DNA from: Tetragonia tetragonoides
Taxonomy: Eukaryota > Streptophyta > Magnoliopsida > Caryophyllales > Aizoaceae
Assembly (NCBI GenBank): GCA_038025085.1
Contig: CM076152.1
Location: forward strand, 39,774,501-39,838,500
Length of the DNA stretch: 64,000 nt
Direction of reading: 5' to 3'
The notes beneath the pieces were generated by a model, which was not told the DNA's origin, did not search any database, and saw nothing but the letters and a program-made list of their open reading frames with translations. A program made the position numbers and the translations under genes. Shown here piece after piece: positions 33,527 through 45,095 of the stretch (its first letter is position 1; each line of letters starts with the position of its first letter).

Positions 33527-33584
33527 ATGAGCACCAAATTTCTCATGATAACCCTTCATATTATCCTTTTCATTATTGCTGGAG
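33527..33584 (+). other. Possible orphan signal-peptide exon
   Basis: ATG at 33527 opens MSTKFLMITLHIILFIIAG, a strongly hydrophobic secretion-signal-like peptide, followed at once by a consensus donor GAG/GTAAAC. This is how defensin-like small secreted peptide genes begin, but no Cys-rich second exon is visible before the RLK relic starts at about 33722. May be chance. Confidence 0.3.
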
Positions 33585-33721
33585 GTAAACACAATTTTCA
33601 CTTTATATGAATCTGCACATATGCATTTCTTACATAAATTTTAATGCACAAAATATACCCACATAAATTTTTGATAAAGCATACAACTGAACTTCATTTA
33701 CTTGTGGCTTAGTAATCAATC

Positions 33722-35260
33722 TATGGGTCTATCCGGTCCCCTTGATGTGCGTGGTCGCATGAATTACTTCCTTGAAGCAAGTTTGGTTTGATGGTAATAA
33801 GTTCACCAGACCGATCCCCCACCTCTTTAAGTGTACAGGCATCTTTGATCTGCAGCTGCAGAACAATCTATTAACAGGTGTTGTTCCGACATCCTTGATG
33901 TCCTTGCCCGCGTTGCTAAACATCTCATTGCAGAACAACAAGCTCCAAGGCCCATAATTGCATTGCCAGTTTTCCCAGAGAGCATGACAGTGACTCTTGG
34001 GACAACAGAAGTGTTCTGCAAGGATGTTCCAGGAGATTGTGATCCTCAAGTCATGACATTACTAGAGGTTGCCGGAGCTTTAGGTTATCCCTTGAAGCTC
34101 GCTGAGGCTTGGAAAGGTAATGATGCGTGCAACCTTTGGATATTTGTGACTTGTGATGCCGCTGGCCACATAAGTGTACTTAATCTAGCCAAACTTGCTT
34201 CAGGAAGGAAGCTTGCGAAAGTATACAAGAGAAAGCATCAGGAAGGATCTCAAGAAAATGAGGAGCAGTGGGGTAATATCTTGCAGCTAACACTTGATTC
34301 TCCAATAAGGTTCACTTACAAAGTGTTAAAGATAGCAACCAACAACTTTGATATGTACAGGAAACTTGGAGGAGGTGGCTTTGGTTCTGTGCTTGAAGGA
34401 AGCTTGACTAATGGGACCTAGATTGCGATAAAGCGTTGTTTAGATCATTTGGGACAAGTAAAGAAGGAATTTCTAGCCGAGGTTCAGACTATAGGCAGCA
34501 TACACCATGTCAACTTAGTGAAATTGGTAGGATTTTGTGCCGAAAAAATGCATAGGCTAGCTGCTAGTGTATGAGCATATGAACAATGGGTCACTGGATA
34601 AGTGGATTTTTGACACTAGAGCAAGAGTCACCCTTGCTTGGAATACTAAGAAAAGAATTATTCTGCAGATTGCTAAGGGGCTCACTTATTTGCATGAGGA
34701 TTGTCAGAGGAGAATAGCCCATCTGGATATTAAACCACAGAATGTGCTTCTAGATGATGTATTTAATGCCAGACTATCCGATTTCGGCCTAGCAAAGCTA
34801 ATAGACAGGGATCAAAGCCATGCAATGACTCAAATGAGGGGAACTCGAGGGTATCTCGCTCCTGAATGGTTAGGTCGGAAGATAAACAGAGAAGGCTGAT
34901 GTCTACAGCTATGGGATTCTAGTCTTAGAAGTAGTGTTTGAGAGGAAGAACCTGGATTGCTCTGAATCAGAGGAAAGTAACCTACTTATCCACATGGTTA
35001 GGATGGCTGAGGTGAATCAATTGTCAGATCTACTTGATAAAAACAGCGAGGATATGCAACAAAGCCGTGAAGACAGAGAGAAGATTGTAAAGCTTGCAAT
35101 CTGGTGTTTGCATACTGACCTGCTGGCGGTGAAGGTTTTGGAGGGTGCAACGATCCCAGAGGCTATCAATGACTACTCTTTGTTGATCCGGACAACAGAA
35201 GGAAACTCAGCAATAGACACAACTCAAATCTCCGCTTTGGTTCTATCAGGTTGGAGATGA
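33722..35260 (+). pseudogene. Third TMK/SD2-5 chimeric receptor kinase copy, decayed and inverted
   Basis: Opposite strand to the two copies at 11.7-18.3 kb. It begins inside the ectodomain (LSGP, then KQVWFDGNKFTRPIP and LLTGVVPTSLMSLPALLNIS), keeps the TMK linker (GDCDPQVMTLLEV, LKLAEAWKGNDAC) and then jumps from VLNLAKLASGRK straight to the juxtamembrane VYKRKHQEGSQE, so the second LRR block and the membrane helix are deleted. The kinase is broken by a TAG at 34419-34421, a frameshift near 34555 and another near 34895. LGGGGFGSVLEG, HLDIKPQN, DFG and RGTRGYLAPEW remain readable. The final 100 codons also lack the usual RRRSMSTVV segment. Non-functional as a receptor. The 3' flank to about 35580 resembles that of copy 2. 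Confidence 0.85.
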
Positions 35261-36811
35261 GGAAGATGGTAATTCTGCAACCGAAATGTCCAATTTGGTG
35301 ATCAAGGGCAAAAGGAAGCACCATCTACAATAAGGCTTGACATGGAACCCTGTTTCACACAAAACAGTCATGTCTTCAACTCGCAAATGGTTTGTGCTAG
35401 TGTGTTTATCTTGTTAAATAGTCAGATACTCACCTCTTAAAAAGGTGCAAATTAGATCAGCGAGCTCCATGTAGCTTTGAAGCACTTCAAATCATGCAAT
35501 AGCAATTACACATATATTTCTAAATAGGCAACCGTGCATGACAGATTTTCTAGGGTGAAAATATACATGCATAAAACTAAGTAAAATCTAGCTCATAATA
35601 GAGCACCTCGTTAAACTACAAACTCTAGAATAAGAAACTGATGAATCTGCCATAGCCTATAGGTACGACCTTTAAACTACAATAGAAAATAGTACATAAA
35701 TTAAAACCCCTTTAAACTACAATCTTCGTTTGGATAGCTTGAACTTGAGTCCTGAGTTCTGTTAGTTTAGATGACTTTCTGTTTTGTTAGTTTAGAAAGT
35801 TTGGGTTCAATTTAGCAAGAATAACATGGTGATAAAGACAAATCATGTGGAGAACATCTCAACTTGAAGTTTGAAACATCTCGAATGAGTGAAACTTTCG
35901 GATTATTTTTATCAAATTTTTCTTATATATTTGATAAAACTTAATACTTGGATATACTAGCTCCCTGTGGATACGATAATCTTTTATACTAGTCGATAAA
36001 ATTCATATACTTGCGGAGGCTATCACGTCACCACCACCAACAAAAACACCGTCGTCGCCGCCTAATAGGCCCGCAAGTGCACGGGTATATTGTCGTAATA
36101 AAAATATCGTATCCACATGGAGCTTTCGATTCCAATTACTAAGGTTTCTTAAATTTAACAAGCTAAGCAATTAATAATGGATTTTGGGTGATTGTAGCAA
36201 AGGACTAAAGGATAGTGACGATGAGAAAATAGCAAGATTAAAGAACCTAGGGTTGATTTCACTCAATTAAACTACTTGATGCGTATAAATAAACTTCAAA
36301 ATGAACCTAGAAAGACATTTTTAAAAAAAATGAGAGGATTGAATTATTTGAATAGAAATAGAATGGAGCGTCATACCGATCAAGACTCCTCAACTCCCCT
36401 TAAGAAAAAAGTAAATCAATAAAAGTCAAGACACCTCAATAACTCCTTGTGTTATGTTCTGAATTATGCTCTGCATGTTTACAAGACTCACAACTTCACA
36501 AGTCATTCCTATAAAACGAAAAGACTCACAATTAGTCATAAGTCATGCCTCTTTTCGAGATAAAAAAGAAAAATTAACGACCCCTAAAAAAGTTAGGGTG
36601 AATTATTTTTTACTAGGTTGAACTAAAAATACACTAAACTGAATTGTAATATATGTTAGAAAAAAATTAGATTATATCACAATTCACATTACTAAGTTGA
36701 ATTGAACTAATTATTGAGTAAGTGAAAATTTAAAAAATACACCCTCAATCATTCATGTTTAGTTTTTATATATAATAATATATATAAAAATAAAACGGAT
36801 GGGGCGATAAT
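35261..36811. other. Paralogous RLK flank, then unclassified repeat-like DNA
   Basis: 35335-35580 matches the 3' flank of RLK copy 2. From about 36060 the sequence CCGCAAGTGCACGGGTATA with TCGTATCCACATGG resembles a motif I associate with noncoding parts of plant LTR elements, but no boundaries are visible. No gene seen. Confidence 0.4.
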
Positions 36812-37436
36812 GGATAAATTAATTTCTCATGTAATTCGTCAAAGAAAATGGGAGTGTCACGAGCATGAACAGCTTCAATGACACTGGTGTAGGAGGAATC
36901 AAGACCCTCAAGCACCCTATGAGTAATATCCTCGGGAGGCATGGCATGGCCAAGGAGGGCTAATTGATGAGTACATGCTTTAATGGCATGCATAAAATCA
37001 GTAACAGATTGGGAACCTTTGACAATAGATTTTAGTCTGGCTTTAATTTGTTTGACATGACCACGAGTTGGTTTGGCAAAGGTGTTGGCAAGGGTATCCC
37101 AAAACTCGTTGGTGGTGGTGCAGCAGGATATAAGAGGGACAAGATTAGGCTCTAACGTGCCTACTAGAGTGCCAAAAATAAGACGGTCTTGCCGTGTCCA
37201 AGTTTGGTATGCGGGATTAGGTGATTCAGTATTGTCTTTAGTGATGGTGGGTGGTGGAGAAGGGAAGGATCCATCCAAGAATTTGAAGAGATCATAGCCA
37301 ACAAGGGTGCATGGCTTCAATTTTGAAGCTTCCATGAGAGATAGTTGGTGGAAGTAAGCTTTATGATATTGGGAAGAGAGACAACAATGAACGGACACTT
37401 GGGGTCGAGGTCGTTCGGAATGGTGCTGTTGGCCAT
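36812..37436 (-). pseudogene. Ty1-copia gag fragment (UBN2 domain)
   Basis: 5' part of a Copia retrotransposon. A PBS-like AGTATCAGAGCA lies at about 37473-37486 (minus strand). The gag start is ATG at 37436 (MANSTIPND), and its frame runs into LTSTNYLSWK then stops. The rest (37380 downward) continues in another frame: LVGYDLFKFLDGS, NPAYQTWTRQDRLI, NEFWDTLANTF, GHVKQIKARL, ALLGHAMPPEDITHRVLEGL. It ends abruptly near ELHEKLI in AT-rich DNA. No protease, integrase or RT follows and no LTR is recognisable, so it is a truncated, frameshifted relic. Confidence 0.8.
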
Positions 37437-37523
37437 GGGAGAAAGGAGGAGAAAGTTTATTGAATCAGAATATGCTCTGATACTAAGTCTTGATATTATC
37501 CTTTTCCTTTACATCATATTATT

Positions 37524-37528
37524 ATAAT

Positions 37529-37563
<35 letters not shown>

Positions 37564-37565
37564 AT
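37524..37565. repeat. AAT/ATT microsatellite
   Basis: Short AT trinucleotide tract next to the Copia gag relic. Confidence 0.8.
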
Positions 37566-37653
37566 TGTTTGATTAAGATTGTCGTTTTACATAATAATCT
37601 AATAAGCTGACTCAAAAGCTACTCACACCCAACTTTTTGTAACTCAACTTGTT

Positions 37654-38157
37654 TTGTCAAAAAAACTAATGAAAAAGCTGATAACCAAACACCAAAATTT
37701 TGATGCTTCCTTTGATCCATTGTCTAAGACTGCAGGGCTGGCTGGCACAGTGAGAGATGAGCGTGGCCATTGGCAAGGTGGCGGAGCTGTGCTCAACATC
37801 ACACAGGCTCTATCAACCTGTTTTCTTAGAAACTGGCAACATGTTACTATAGCTACTAACTGTCTTTTTGTTGTGGAAAAACTTAGTCATTCTCATGATC
37901 AAGTTGATCATCTTTCTGGTCTTCTTACTCATTGCAGGCACCTTATGACCATGACTCGAACCGTAAAAGTCAACTTTGAACCACGGGAGGCAAACAAGGA
38001 ACCGGACGCGCTAGTTAGGGAAGCAAGGCAGAGGAAGGAGAATAGCTTGTTCTTGCCATTTTCCCCCTTATGTATTGTGGATTTTCTAAATTTGGATTTG
38101 ATGGACTGTAATATTCGAGCTGCTAGCCCACTAACTCTTAAATCTGAATTGATGTAG
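37654..38157 (+). pseudogene. RNase H-like (RVT_3) domain relic
   Basis: 167-codon frame resembling the RNase H-like domain found in plant LINE-type elements and stand-alone RVT_3 proteins. HQNFDASFDPLSKTAGLAG matches the first catalytic strand (Asp in FDAS), followed by VRDERGHWQGGGA. The VFEPREANKEPDALVREA-like end (FEPREANKEPDALVREARQ) matches the usual REANxxADxLA helix. The stretch that should hold the catalytic Glu is missing, and the second Asp position reads N (IATNCLFVVEKL), so it is unlikely to be active. Flanks contain the words AACCAAACACC (37684) and AACCAAACAACG (38281), which may be ends of a MITE. Confidence 0.6.
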
Positions 38158-39387
38158 TACTCTATTTTATGTTTAATTTCAAGTACACTTATTTCAAAAA
38201 AAAAAAATCAAAATTTGGGTTGTTGGATGGTAAACTGGTCAAACAATCTAAATTGTCCAATAAGATGGCTAAAAAGTTACTAACCAAACAACGCTATTAT
38301 GTGGTGGTTAGTGTATTTGTGAGGGACTCGTGAACATTTTTCGTCAAATCACACATAAAACTCATTCGATTAATAAATAATTGAGTATATAAATGCATAT
38401 GAATTGGATACTTGATTTGATAAATAAGCCGAGTATAAGCATTGGAATATTACTCAGTGGACATCAACTAATGCTTTTGCGAGTTGTTCGTGAATATACA
38501 TGGGTTAAAATTTAGTCAATACTTGCTGAATTATAAAATTTAGATTACTAAAGCAAGAAAAAAAGTTACTAGAAAATACACATTATTATTACCAACTAAA
38601 ACATTCAAAGATAAGAATATAACTAAATCTCTTTAATATTCAAAGATAAGTACAACTTACATCCTTACAATAGGAATTCACAACTGACAATCTAAAAAAT
38701 GAGTGAAGCAAAATCAATCTCAATATTTAGCTATTACTTCTTCTTTTTACCTTTTTCTTTTGTAATCCCCCACTTACAATAGTTGATCTCAAGTATTTGA
38801 TATATAGGTATTTATCACTGGTGTACTCTTATTGCATTTTTTCTATTTCATGAATACTTATTAGCCCAAAATCAAGAGGAGGTCATTTCAATTTTCCCAT
38901 TTTGCAACATGGTATCCTAATTTCAAATTTCGTTCGAACTCGAAACACATGATAAAGGGAAATCAAATGGCAAAAAAGTAGGAGTAATAACTAAACCGTC
39001 ATTTATCACTATTTATTGGGATGAACCTTTACTCCTTGGCTAGGGATACAAACAAGGTAGATCATAATACCAGTTGGTTAAGGGTGATTTTTATTCTCCT
39101 ATTCCCCTCTCAAAAAAAAAAGCAAATAAAAAGAGAAGTTGCTTTTCTTTAATAGAAAAAATTCCCCTAAAAAAAAAATGTCGACTTGTAAAAACCACTA
39201 TGAGAGCACCTTGGTGGTCAAGGCAGCAATTTTGAAGGATGATCATCATGATGTTTCTGAATTTGATCAGTTAAAAAAGCAAATTGATGAAACCACTAGG
39301 GCTACAACAATGATATTCAAAAACAGTCATCTGATTATTATTCAGAATCATTCATCAAATATAAGCCATTAATGTCACAGCAGGGGA
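38158..39387. other. AT-rich intergenic DNA
   Basis: No gene recognised. A short frame at 39139-39372 is Lys/Thr-rich and has no family match I can name; it may be unrelated DNA 5' of the SKIP relic. Confidence 0.5.
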
Positions 39388-39986
39388 ATTTCTGGTTGTG
39401 CAAAAGCTCCCGTGGCTGCAGGGAAAATCCGTAAGGAACGAAGCAGGGAGGATCGTGATGTTAGTGAGAAGGTTGCTCTTGGGACGGCGTCTATTGGAGA
39501 AGGGAGAGGAGAGGTCATGTATGATCAGAGGCTGTTTAACCAAGATAAAGGGATGGTTTCTGGGTATGCTAATGATGGTGATCAGTACAATGTGTATGAC
39601 AAAGGCTTGTTACTGCTCAAGGTACACATTTGTACCAGCCGAAGAAGTTAGATCTCGATGCTGATATGTATGGAGGAGCTGACAAACACCTTGAGAAGAT
39701 AAAGAACACTGCAAGGTTTAAACCTGATAAAGGATTTACAGGGGCTTATTCGGAGAATAAGCCTGGGAAGAGAGACAGACCTGTCGAGTTTGAACAAGCT
39801 GAAGAAGCCGCCCATATATTTGGTCTGGCTAAGTTCTTAACTGAAATGAAGACTACGACGGGTAAGAATGCAATGGATAAAATTGGTAGTGGAGGTCTAA
39901 TGAAAGCAAGTGCTGGGTCTTCAAGAGAAGCTGGTTATGATGGGGGATCCAAGAAAAGCCGGATTGAGTTTCAAAGGGAGCGTTAA
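39388..39986 (+). pseudogene. SKIP/SNW-domain protein C-terminal fragment
   Basis: Partial copy of SKIP (SNW/Ski-interacting protein, a spliceosome and transcription factor). The first frame (39388-39651) carries KERSREDRDVSEKVALGTAS, GEVMYDQRLFNQDKGM and DQYNVYDKGL. A frameshift near 39620 leads to the second frame: YQPKKLDLDADMYGGAD, KIKNTARFKPDKGFTGA, KRDRPVEFEQ, DKIGSGGLMKAS and an RIEFQRER end at TAA. The whole N-terminal part and the SNW domain are absent. It is a truncated, frameshifted gene fragment, perhaps a 5'-truncated retrocopy, but no A tail is clear. Confidence 0.8.
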
Positions 39987-41329
39987 ATCCCATTATCTGC
40001 TTCAAGGCAGTGCTTTGTTTGTTTTATTGCTGAACAGTGTTAGTGTTATTATTGAGATATGTCATTTGCATTTTAGTTATTGTATCATATGTCTTGTTAG
40101 CCTCCAAGGTTAAGGCAAAAGGCTTCTAATAAAGACGGTATCTACTATCTAGTCATGCTGTTTGCAAGTTACCTGAGATAATAAATACTCCTTTTTGATG
40201 ATGCTGTTCTAATTTTTGCAACTTCACAATCTGTTCTTAGAAATAGATCCTACATCATCTATATAATCTGAATTTTCTCAAAAAAAAAAAAATCTATATA
40301 ATCTGAATATCTTAGTTGGTTGGTTGCTTCCTAGCTAGTGCGACCGTGGACATAGAATTTTTCGTAAATTCCCAACAATAAACATTAGCCTCTGCATCTC
40401 ATCTGCATCTCTGTTACCTTTTGACTCCATTCGGGGCTCACACTCAGTGATCTCTTGAAGATAGGAGGAAGAGAAGCGGGAAACCGAAAACTATCTTATT
40501 GTTACTGGCAATGCTGTCAAATTCAACTTTGCTGACTTTATTTTTGCAGAGATTGGAAGTTTGGAACCTACAGAGTAAACTGATTCCCTAAGAGTGATCT
40601 CTAGCCCCTGTGAAGTACTGTAGGAAAGTTCAATGTGGAGTGTTGAACGGTCTACATGGGCTTCAGCTGACTGCTCAATCATAATAGAGTCTTCATTTGA
40701 TGTAAGTGTGTCTTATCTTGGTCTTCTGAACTTTTCTTCCCAAAATTTCTGGAGTTCTTCGAAGAACTGATGTTCTGTTAGATGTAGATGTTTTCTTATT
40801 AGAACTCAGCTCCTGGTTCTATGCTTTCCTTTAACAATGAGTACAATCTTATGTGACTTTTCTTGTTCGTGTTTGCTGAGCATTCATAAAGAAGCATCTT
40901 GATAGGAGCCTAATATATATGTATATATAATAACTATTTTTCAAGGGTACGATAGAAATTCTCTTGAGAATTACTCCTTTTTACGCATCTTCTGCTAAGA
41001 GTATTATTATCTTGGTAGCTTAACATTGAACATATAGGGACCTTGACGTAATCCATCAGAACAGTTGACTTATACATAGAACATCCTAGGTTTACAAGAC
41101 ATTCTGAACTCTGTTTCTTTCTCCAAAAATGCAGTTAGCAAGCACAATGTCGCACTTTAATAAGGTTTGTTTGTTTATTTATTTATAACCCAAGTCTGCT
41201 GATGAACAACTTTCATGATGATGATCTCTGAGATTATGGAGAAGAGGAGAATGAAAAGGCTTCATCAGGGTATCTGTTTATCTACTGCTTTTATGAAGAG
41301 TGCGGTTTTTCTGAATATGCATGGTGTAG
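39987..41329. other. Intergenic DNA without recognised genes
   Basis: Includes an A12 run near 40281-40292 flanked by direct repeats of ATCTATATAATCTGAAT (40256-40272 and 40293-40309), a small retroposition or slippage scar. No coding call. Confidence 0.45.
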
Positions 41330-41960
41330 TGTAGGTAATATGAATTGGAGATGATGAAGTTGTTTTGTGGAATTCACCATGTGAACATCATTGCCTTGTC
41401 TGAAACCAAGGTACAATCATACCCAAACATTCAGACAGCCGGCCTAATTGATGTTTTAGCCTGTACTCGGTTTTCACTGGCCTATGGTTATTTTGGCAGA
41501 CTCAAAGACTTAATATCGATGTTTTAGATAAAGATGCAAAGTTTATAAGTGTGTCGTCGTTCAATGATTTTGTCGATAGCAACGCAACCCCATGGTTATT
41601 GTTTTGGTCTATGCTCCTGCCTAGGCAACACGCACATAATAAAGTGCAATTCTGGGATTGATCTCTTACAGTATAGTATGTTCAATCTCTTACAGTGTCC
41701 CTTTGTAGTATTTGGTGACCTTAATGAATTAATTATGCTAGTGACTGATCGACAAGTAGGTTGGAGCTCTGATTACTTGTTCCGGATCTGATGACCTTGT
41801 TTGTTTCCTTTAAATTTGATGCTGCTAGCTTAATTGACATCCATTTCCATGGGGAGTGAAAACAAACATGGTTTGGAAAATATTTGATGCTGCTCACTCC
41901 TCTACAGTAGGACTAGGAACCTTTCTCACCATGACACCATCCATCAATTGATACGTACTT
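41330..41960 (+). pseudogene. LINE endonuclease relic
   Basis: Decayed endonuclease/exonuclease/phosphatase domain of an L1-type LINE, spread over all three frames. HHVNIIALSETKVQS matches the segment ending in the catalytic Glu, and CPFVVFGDLNELI matches the GDFN motif, in the right order and about 300 bp apart. Many stops. No reverse transcriptase domain follows. Confidence 0.55.
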
Positions 41961-42269
41961 TGTACTTAAGAAACCAGTCATCAATGTAATGTTGTACGGC
42001 CTTTTTTATTCAAAAGATACATGTTGTTAAGTTTATTAAGATCAAAGATTATCACGTTTTAAGGAAAGAATGTTGTTCCCTTCCCCCATAAAAACGTGTG
42101 CAGTCAGTCTGTGACTCCCTATGACATACATCCGCTGTTTTGCCTCAACTCAGGGAATCGCTGAGAGAGAGATTATTTGCTTTCTCGCAGGCAGGTTAGT
42201 TAATACTCCACTCAGTTTGTTTGCTGCATTACTAGACTACCGCACGAGTATGGATCCAAGCTAGAAACA

Positions 42270-44612
42270 GTGGTCAATTTTGACAATGCAAGACATGTAG
42301 ATAATTGTAAAGATAGGATGAGCAGTTTAAAAGATAAATTGTTGAGCCGAATACTTTCCTTCCTTCCGACCAAAGATGCTGTTGCTACGAGTCTTGTCTC
42401 CAAGAGAATGAGGAGCCGTGTTTTCAATTTGATAATAACTAACCTCGACTTGGATGATTCACCTATTTCTCATTGTCTGATCGAGGTGTCCCCATCTAAT
42501 CGAATGTTGTGCTACTTTTGTGATGTTTGTGGATACTGTATTACAAGCCTGTCAGTCGCCTGTAACCAGGTTCAGACTTGGATTTGATGAGGACAAACAA
42601 CCAGTCCACTATTGATCTATGGCATACATGCAGCGAAGGTTGCTATCCTGATTTGGAACCCGACCATGTTAAAGCATGGGTGTGATTTCCGCTAAACCAT
42701 AAGGTTAAGGAACTTGACCACCTCTCTATTCCCTTGAGGAAACCGTGTGGCAAGCTGCTGATGATGCCTCCAGAGCTTTTCAGTTGCGAAACATTGGAGG
42801 ACCGGTGTTGAAACTTGATGTGAGTTCTGACATCATGCATGCCATCGTCGTCCTTTCATCTTTTGACAAACTTGAAAGTATTACAACTCCGTTCAGTTCA
42901 ATTATCATCTGTGAAGATAACAATGTGACTAGCTAGGCTGATTTGAAATTCTGTTGGTGGGAGCAAGAGGATTTCATTACCATCTCTTCGCATTCTCTTC
43001 GGAGATTGGTTTTAGATATGAATGTGAACGCAAATGGTTTTAAACGTCATCAGGTTAAAAACAGTCGAGCTGTGCTTATTGATACTCCTACCTTTAAAAG
43101 GCAAACTTATGCTTATTATTCAATTTGACTCTTTTTTTTTTTTGGTTGTAGGCTCTGGATTGTGGTGAGTTGAAGGACCAGCTGCCCATGTTCCGTAATT
43201 CGAATTATCTAGAGCTGTGTTGTAATGAATACACTAAACGGAATCTAAGTGTTGCTGGGGTTTCTTCAGTGTTCACCTTTCTTAGAAACACTTGTTTTTC
43301 GAGCTCATACACGCACCATTTGTACATTGTATAACTACGTATATGTTTTTGGTTGTTGCAGGGAATCTCGCATCCTTTTTATCCTCATTTCTCCAATATC
43401 GATAGGAAGGCGACTGAATTGGAACCTCAATGTTGGAGAATGTTGGAGAAATTTGCGCAGCACAAAATAAATACACAACATAAAGCAGTAAAAGAGTATC
43501 GAACACACGATATTTTTACGTGGAAAACCTCTTTCAATAAAGGGTAAAAATCACGGTGCGGATCTCCACGCACTAAAGAAATAATCCACTATGATAATCA
43601 AGGGAGTACAACAAGATCCAAACACTATGCCAAACGATAAGTATACATTATCTCTACATCTAGTACAACTATTAACGTCTACTAATTAGTACCCACTCGG
43701 ATGCCAGAGATCTCACCAAATACGTGTCGCCGAACCGGAATACCGTCTATTCCTGTGCCGGAACTATCTTCACCTCGATCATCCACCACATACACGAAAC
43801 CACCACTTGAGAGCCTCATCGATTCTGTGACCTCGACTTAGTCTCGGCTACCTCCATAAGCCACAGCACGCCACCCGAATCTCACACTCTCACTCAACCG
43901 TAGTTTGTGTCACTCCACCATATCTGATTAGGTCTCTCCCTAATCAGATATCTCCTACTCTCAAGTCCCTCACCATGGACAAGAGCTTTCCATCATTACC
44001 GAAGAGAGACCCTCCCTCTCATCGATTTTCACAACTGGTGCCGCCTCTCACCAAAACAAGAAGGCCCCAGCCTCCTTACTTTCATTTTGCGGCAACCTCA
44101 CTGGTGCACCACCCCACAAATGGGCACACATTCAAATGCTGTCCACTCCTCCTTTTTATCATCCCAGAAAATTAGCTTCCAAAGGAAGTTTTCTAACTCT
44201 TCAATAGAAGCCACACACAAAGTCAATAAGTGGGCCATCCACAAACAACAAAAAACATGTGGGCTAAAATCCACCACACCACAAAACCGAACTCCCTTTC
44301 GGTTCTCTCTCATCTTTCTCTTTTATTTGGGGTGACCCACAAGTTGGGACAAATTACCCCAACAGAGAACAACCTAGGAAATTCCTTTGTGTTGCAGGTC
44401 TAATGTCAAAAGAATAGTGATAAAAATTTCTTTGGTTCAAAAGGAAACTGGATATGGTCAAATTTCTTTGTATGAGAAAGGCGTTAATTTTGGAGGAGTT
44501 GGTTATTTTCCAAAGAAAAGTAGATGAGACTTTGTTGGTTGAGAGCAAATTGAAGAATCTACCAAGGGTCTCAGGCACCGGCCTGTTCAATAAGAGTACA
44601 ATAATCAAATGA
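42270..44612 (+). pseudogene. F-box/FBD/LRR gene split by a solo LTR
   Basis: Remnant of a plant F-box/FBD/LRR gene (SCF ubiquitin ligase adaptor). The F-box is at 42318 onward: LKDKLLSRILSFLPTKDAVA then TSLVSKRMRS. LRR segments follow in broken frames (GGPVLKLDVSS, SHSLRRLVLDM, SRAVLIDTPTFK). An intron ends TTGTAG near 43151; then FRNSNYLELCCNE and LLGFLQCSPFLETLVF, and a second intron ends GCAG at about 43361. The next exon (FSNIDRKATELEPQCW) is cut at 43440 by a 924-bp solo LTR. The FBD domain resumes after it: LDMVKFLCMRKALILEELVI and ESKLKNLPRVSG, ending TGA at 44610-44612. Several stops and shifts exist outside the LTR, so decay is not only due to the insertion. Confidence 0.8.
43441..44364. 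mobile_element. Solo LTR with GAGAA target duplication
   Basis: 924 bp starting TGTTGGAGAAATTTG and ending ACCCCAACA, i.e. canonical TG...CA with short inverted ends TGTTGG/CCAACA. The flanks are GAGAA at 43436-43440 and GAGAA at 44365-44369, an exact 5-bp duplication typical of LTR retrotransposons. The interior has TTTACGTGGAAAACC and AAAAATCACGG words seen in plant LTRs. No internal coding region remains, so it arose by LTR-LTR recombination. Confidence 0.85.
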
Positions 44613-44727
44613 CGCTCATGTTTTGATCAAGGCAAGGCGGTGGTCTTTAATAGCCTAGTCTATTTATTAGTAGCATCTGATCTGTTTTGCGTTAATTTGT
44701 TACTCCATTTGTATTGTCTTAGTTGTA
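44613..44727. other. Short gap
   Basis: Intergenic DNA between the F-box/FBD gene end and a SINE target duplication; nothing recognised. Confidence 0.4.
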
Positions 44728-44749
44728 ATTACACTATTTAATTTAATTT

Positions 44750-44944
44750 TTTTTTGGTTCACAACCAAGGGTATCCACCGTTGACCATAATGATTAGTTC
44801 CCTGCACTGGCTTGTAGGCACCTCAAAGGGTAGGACAGCTGGCCAATGATTTTAAAGCTGCTCCATGTCCAAGACGAAATTCGAACTCTCGACCTTGGTT
44901 GAGGATGGATGAGTCATTACCACTCAACTACACCTCCTTGAATT
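44750..44944 (-). mobile_element. tRNA-derived SINE with 22-bp target duplication
   Basis: On the minus strand the head is GGAGGTGTAGTTGAGTGGTA (A box) with GGTCGAGAGTTCGAATTT (B box), ending GTGGATACCCTTGGTTGTG, then AACC and an A tail. It is flanked by direct repeats starting ATTACRCTATTTAATTTAAY at 44728-44749 and 44945-44966, with two mismatches. Length 195 bp. The SINE at 2992-3186 has the same length and a similar head layout but a different tail. Confidence 0.85.
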
Positions 44945-44966
44945 ATTACGCTATTTAATTTAACTT

Positions 44967-45095
44967 TAATAAATTTACTGAAGTATTTGGATTATTCGTT
45001 CGTAGATACTTATTTGTTCATGATTCAACGACCACCAACCTATCATAATTGCAGTCAGATAAGATTTTGAGGATAACACACCTAATTGTTTAATC
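44967..45095. other. Short gap
   Basis: Nothing recognised. Confidence 0.4.

Noticed and set aside
40491..40682. Small minus-strand frame downstream of the SKIP relic
   Set aside because: 63 codons, no recognisable motif, no splice or promoter context.
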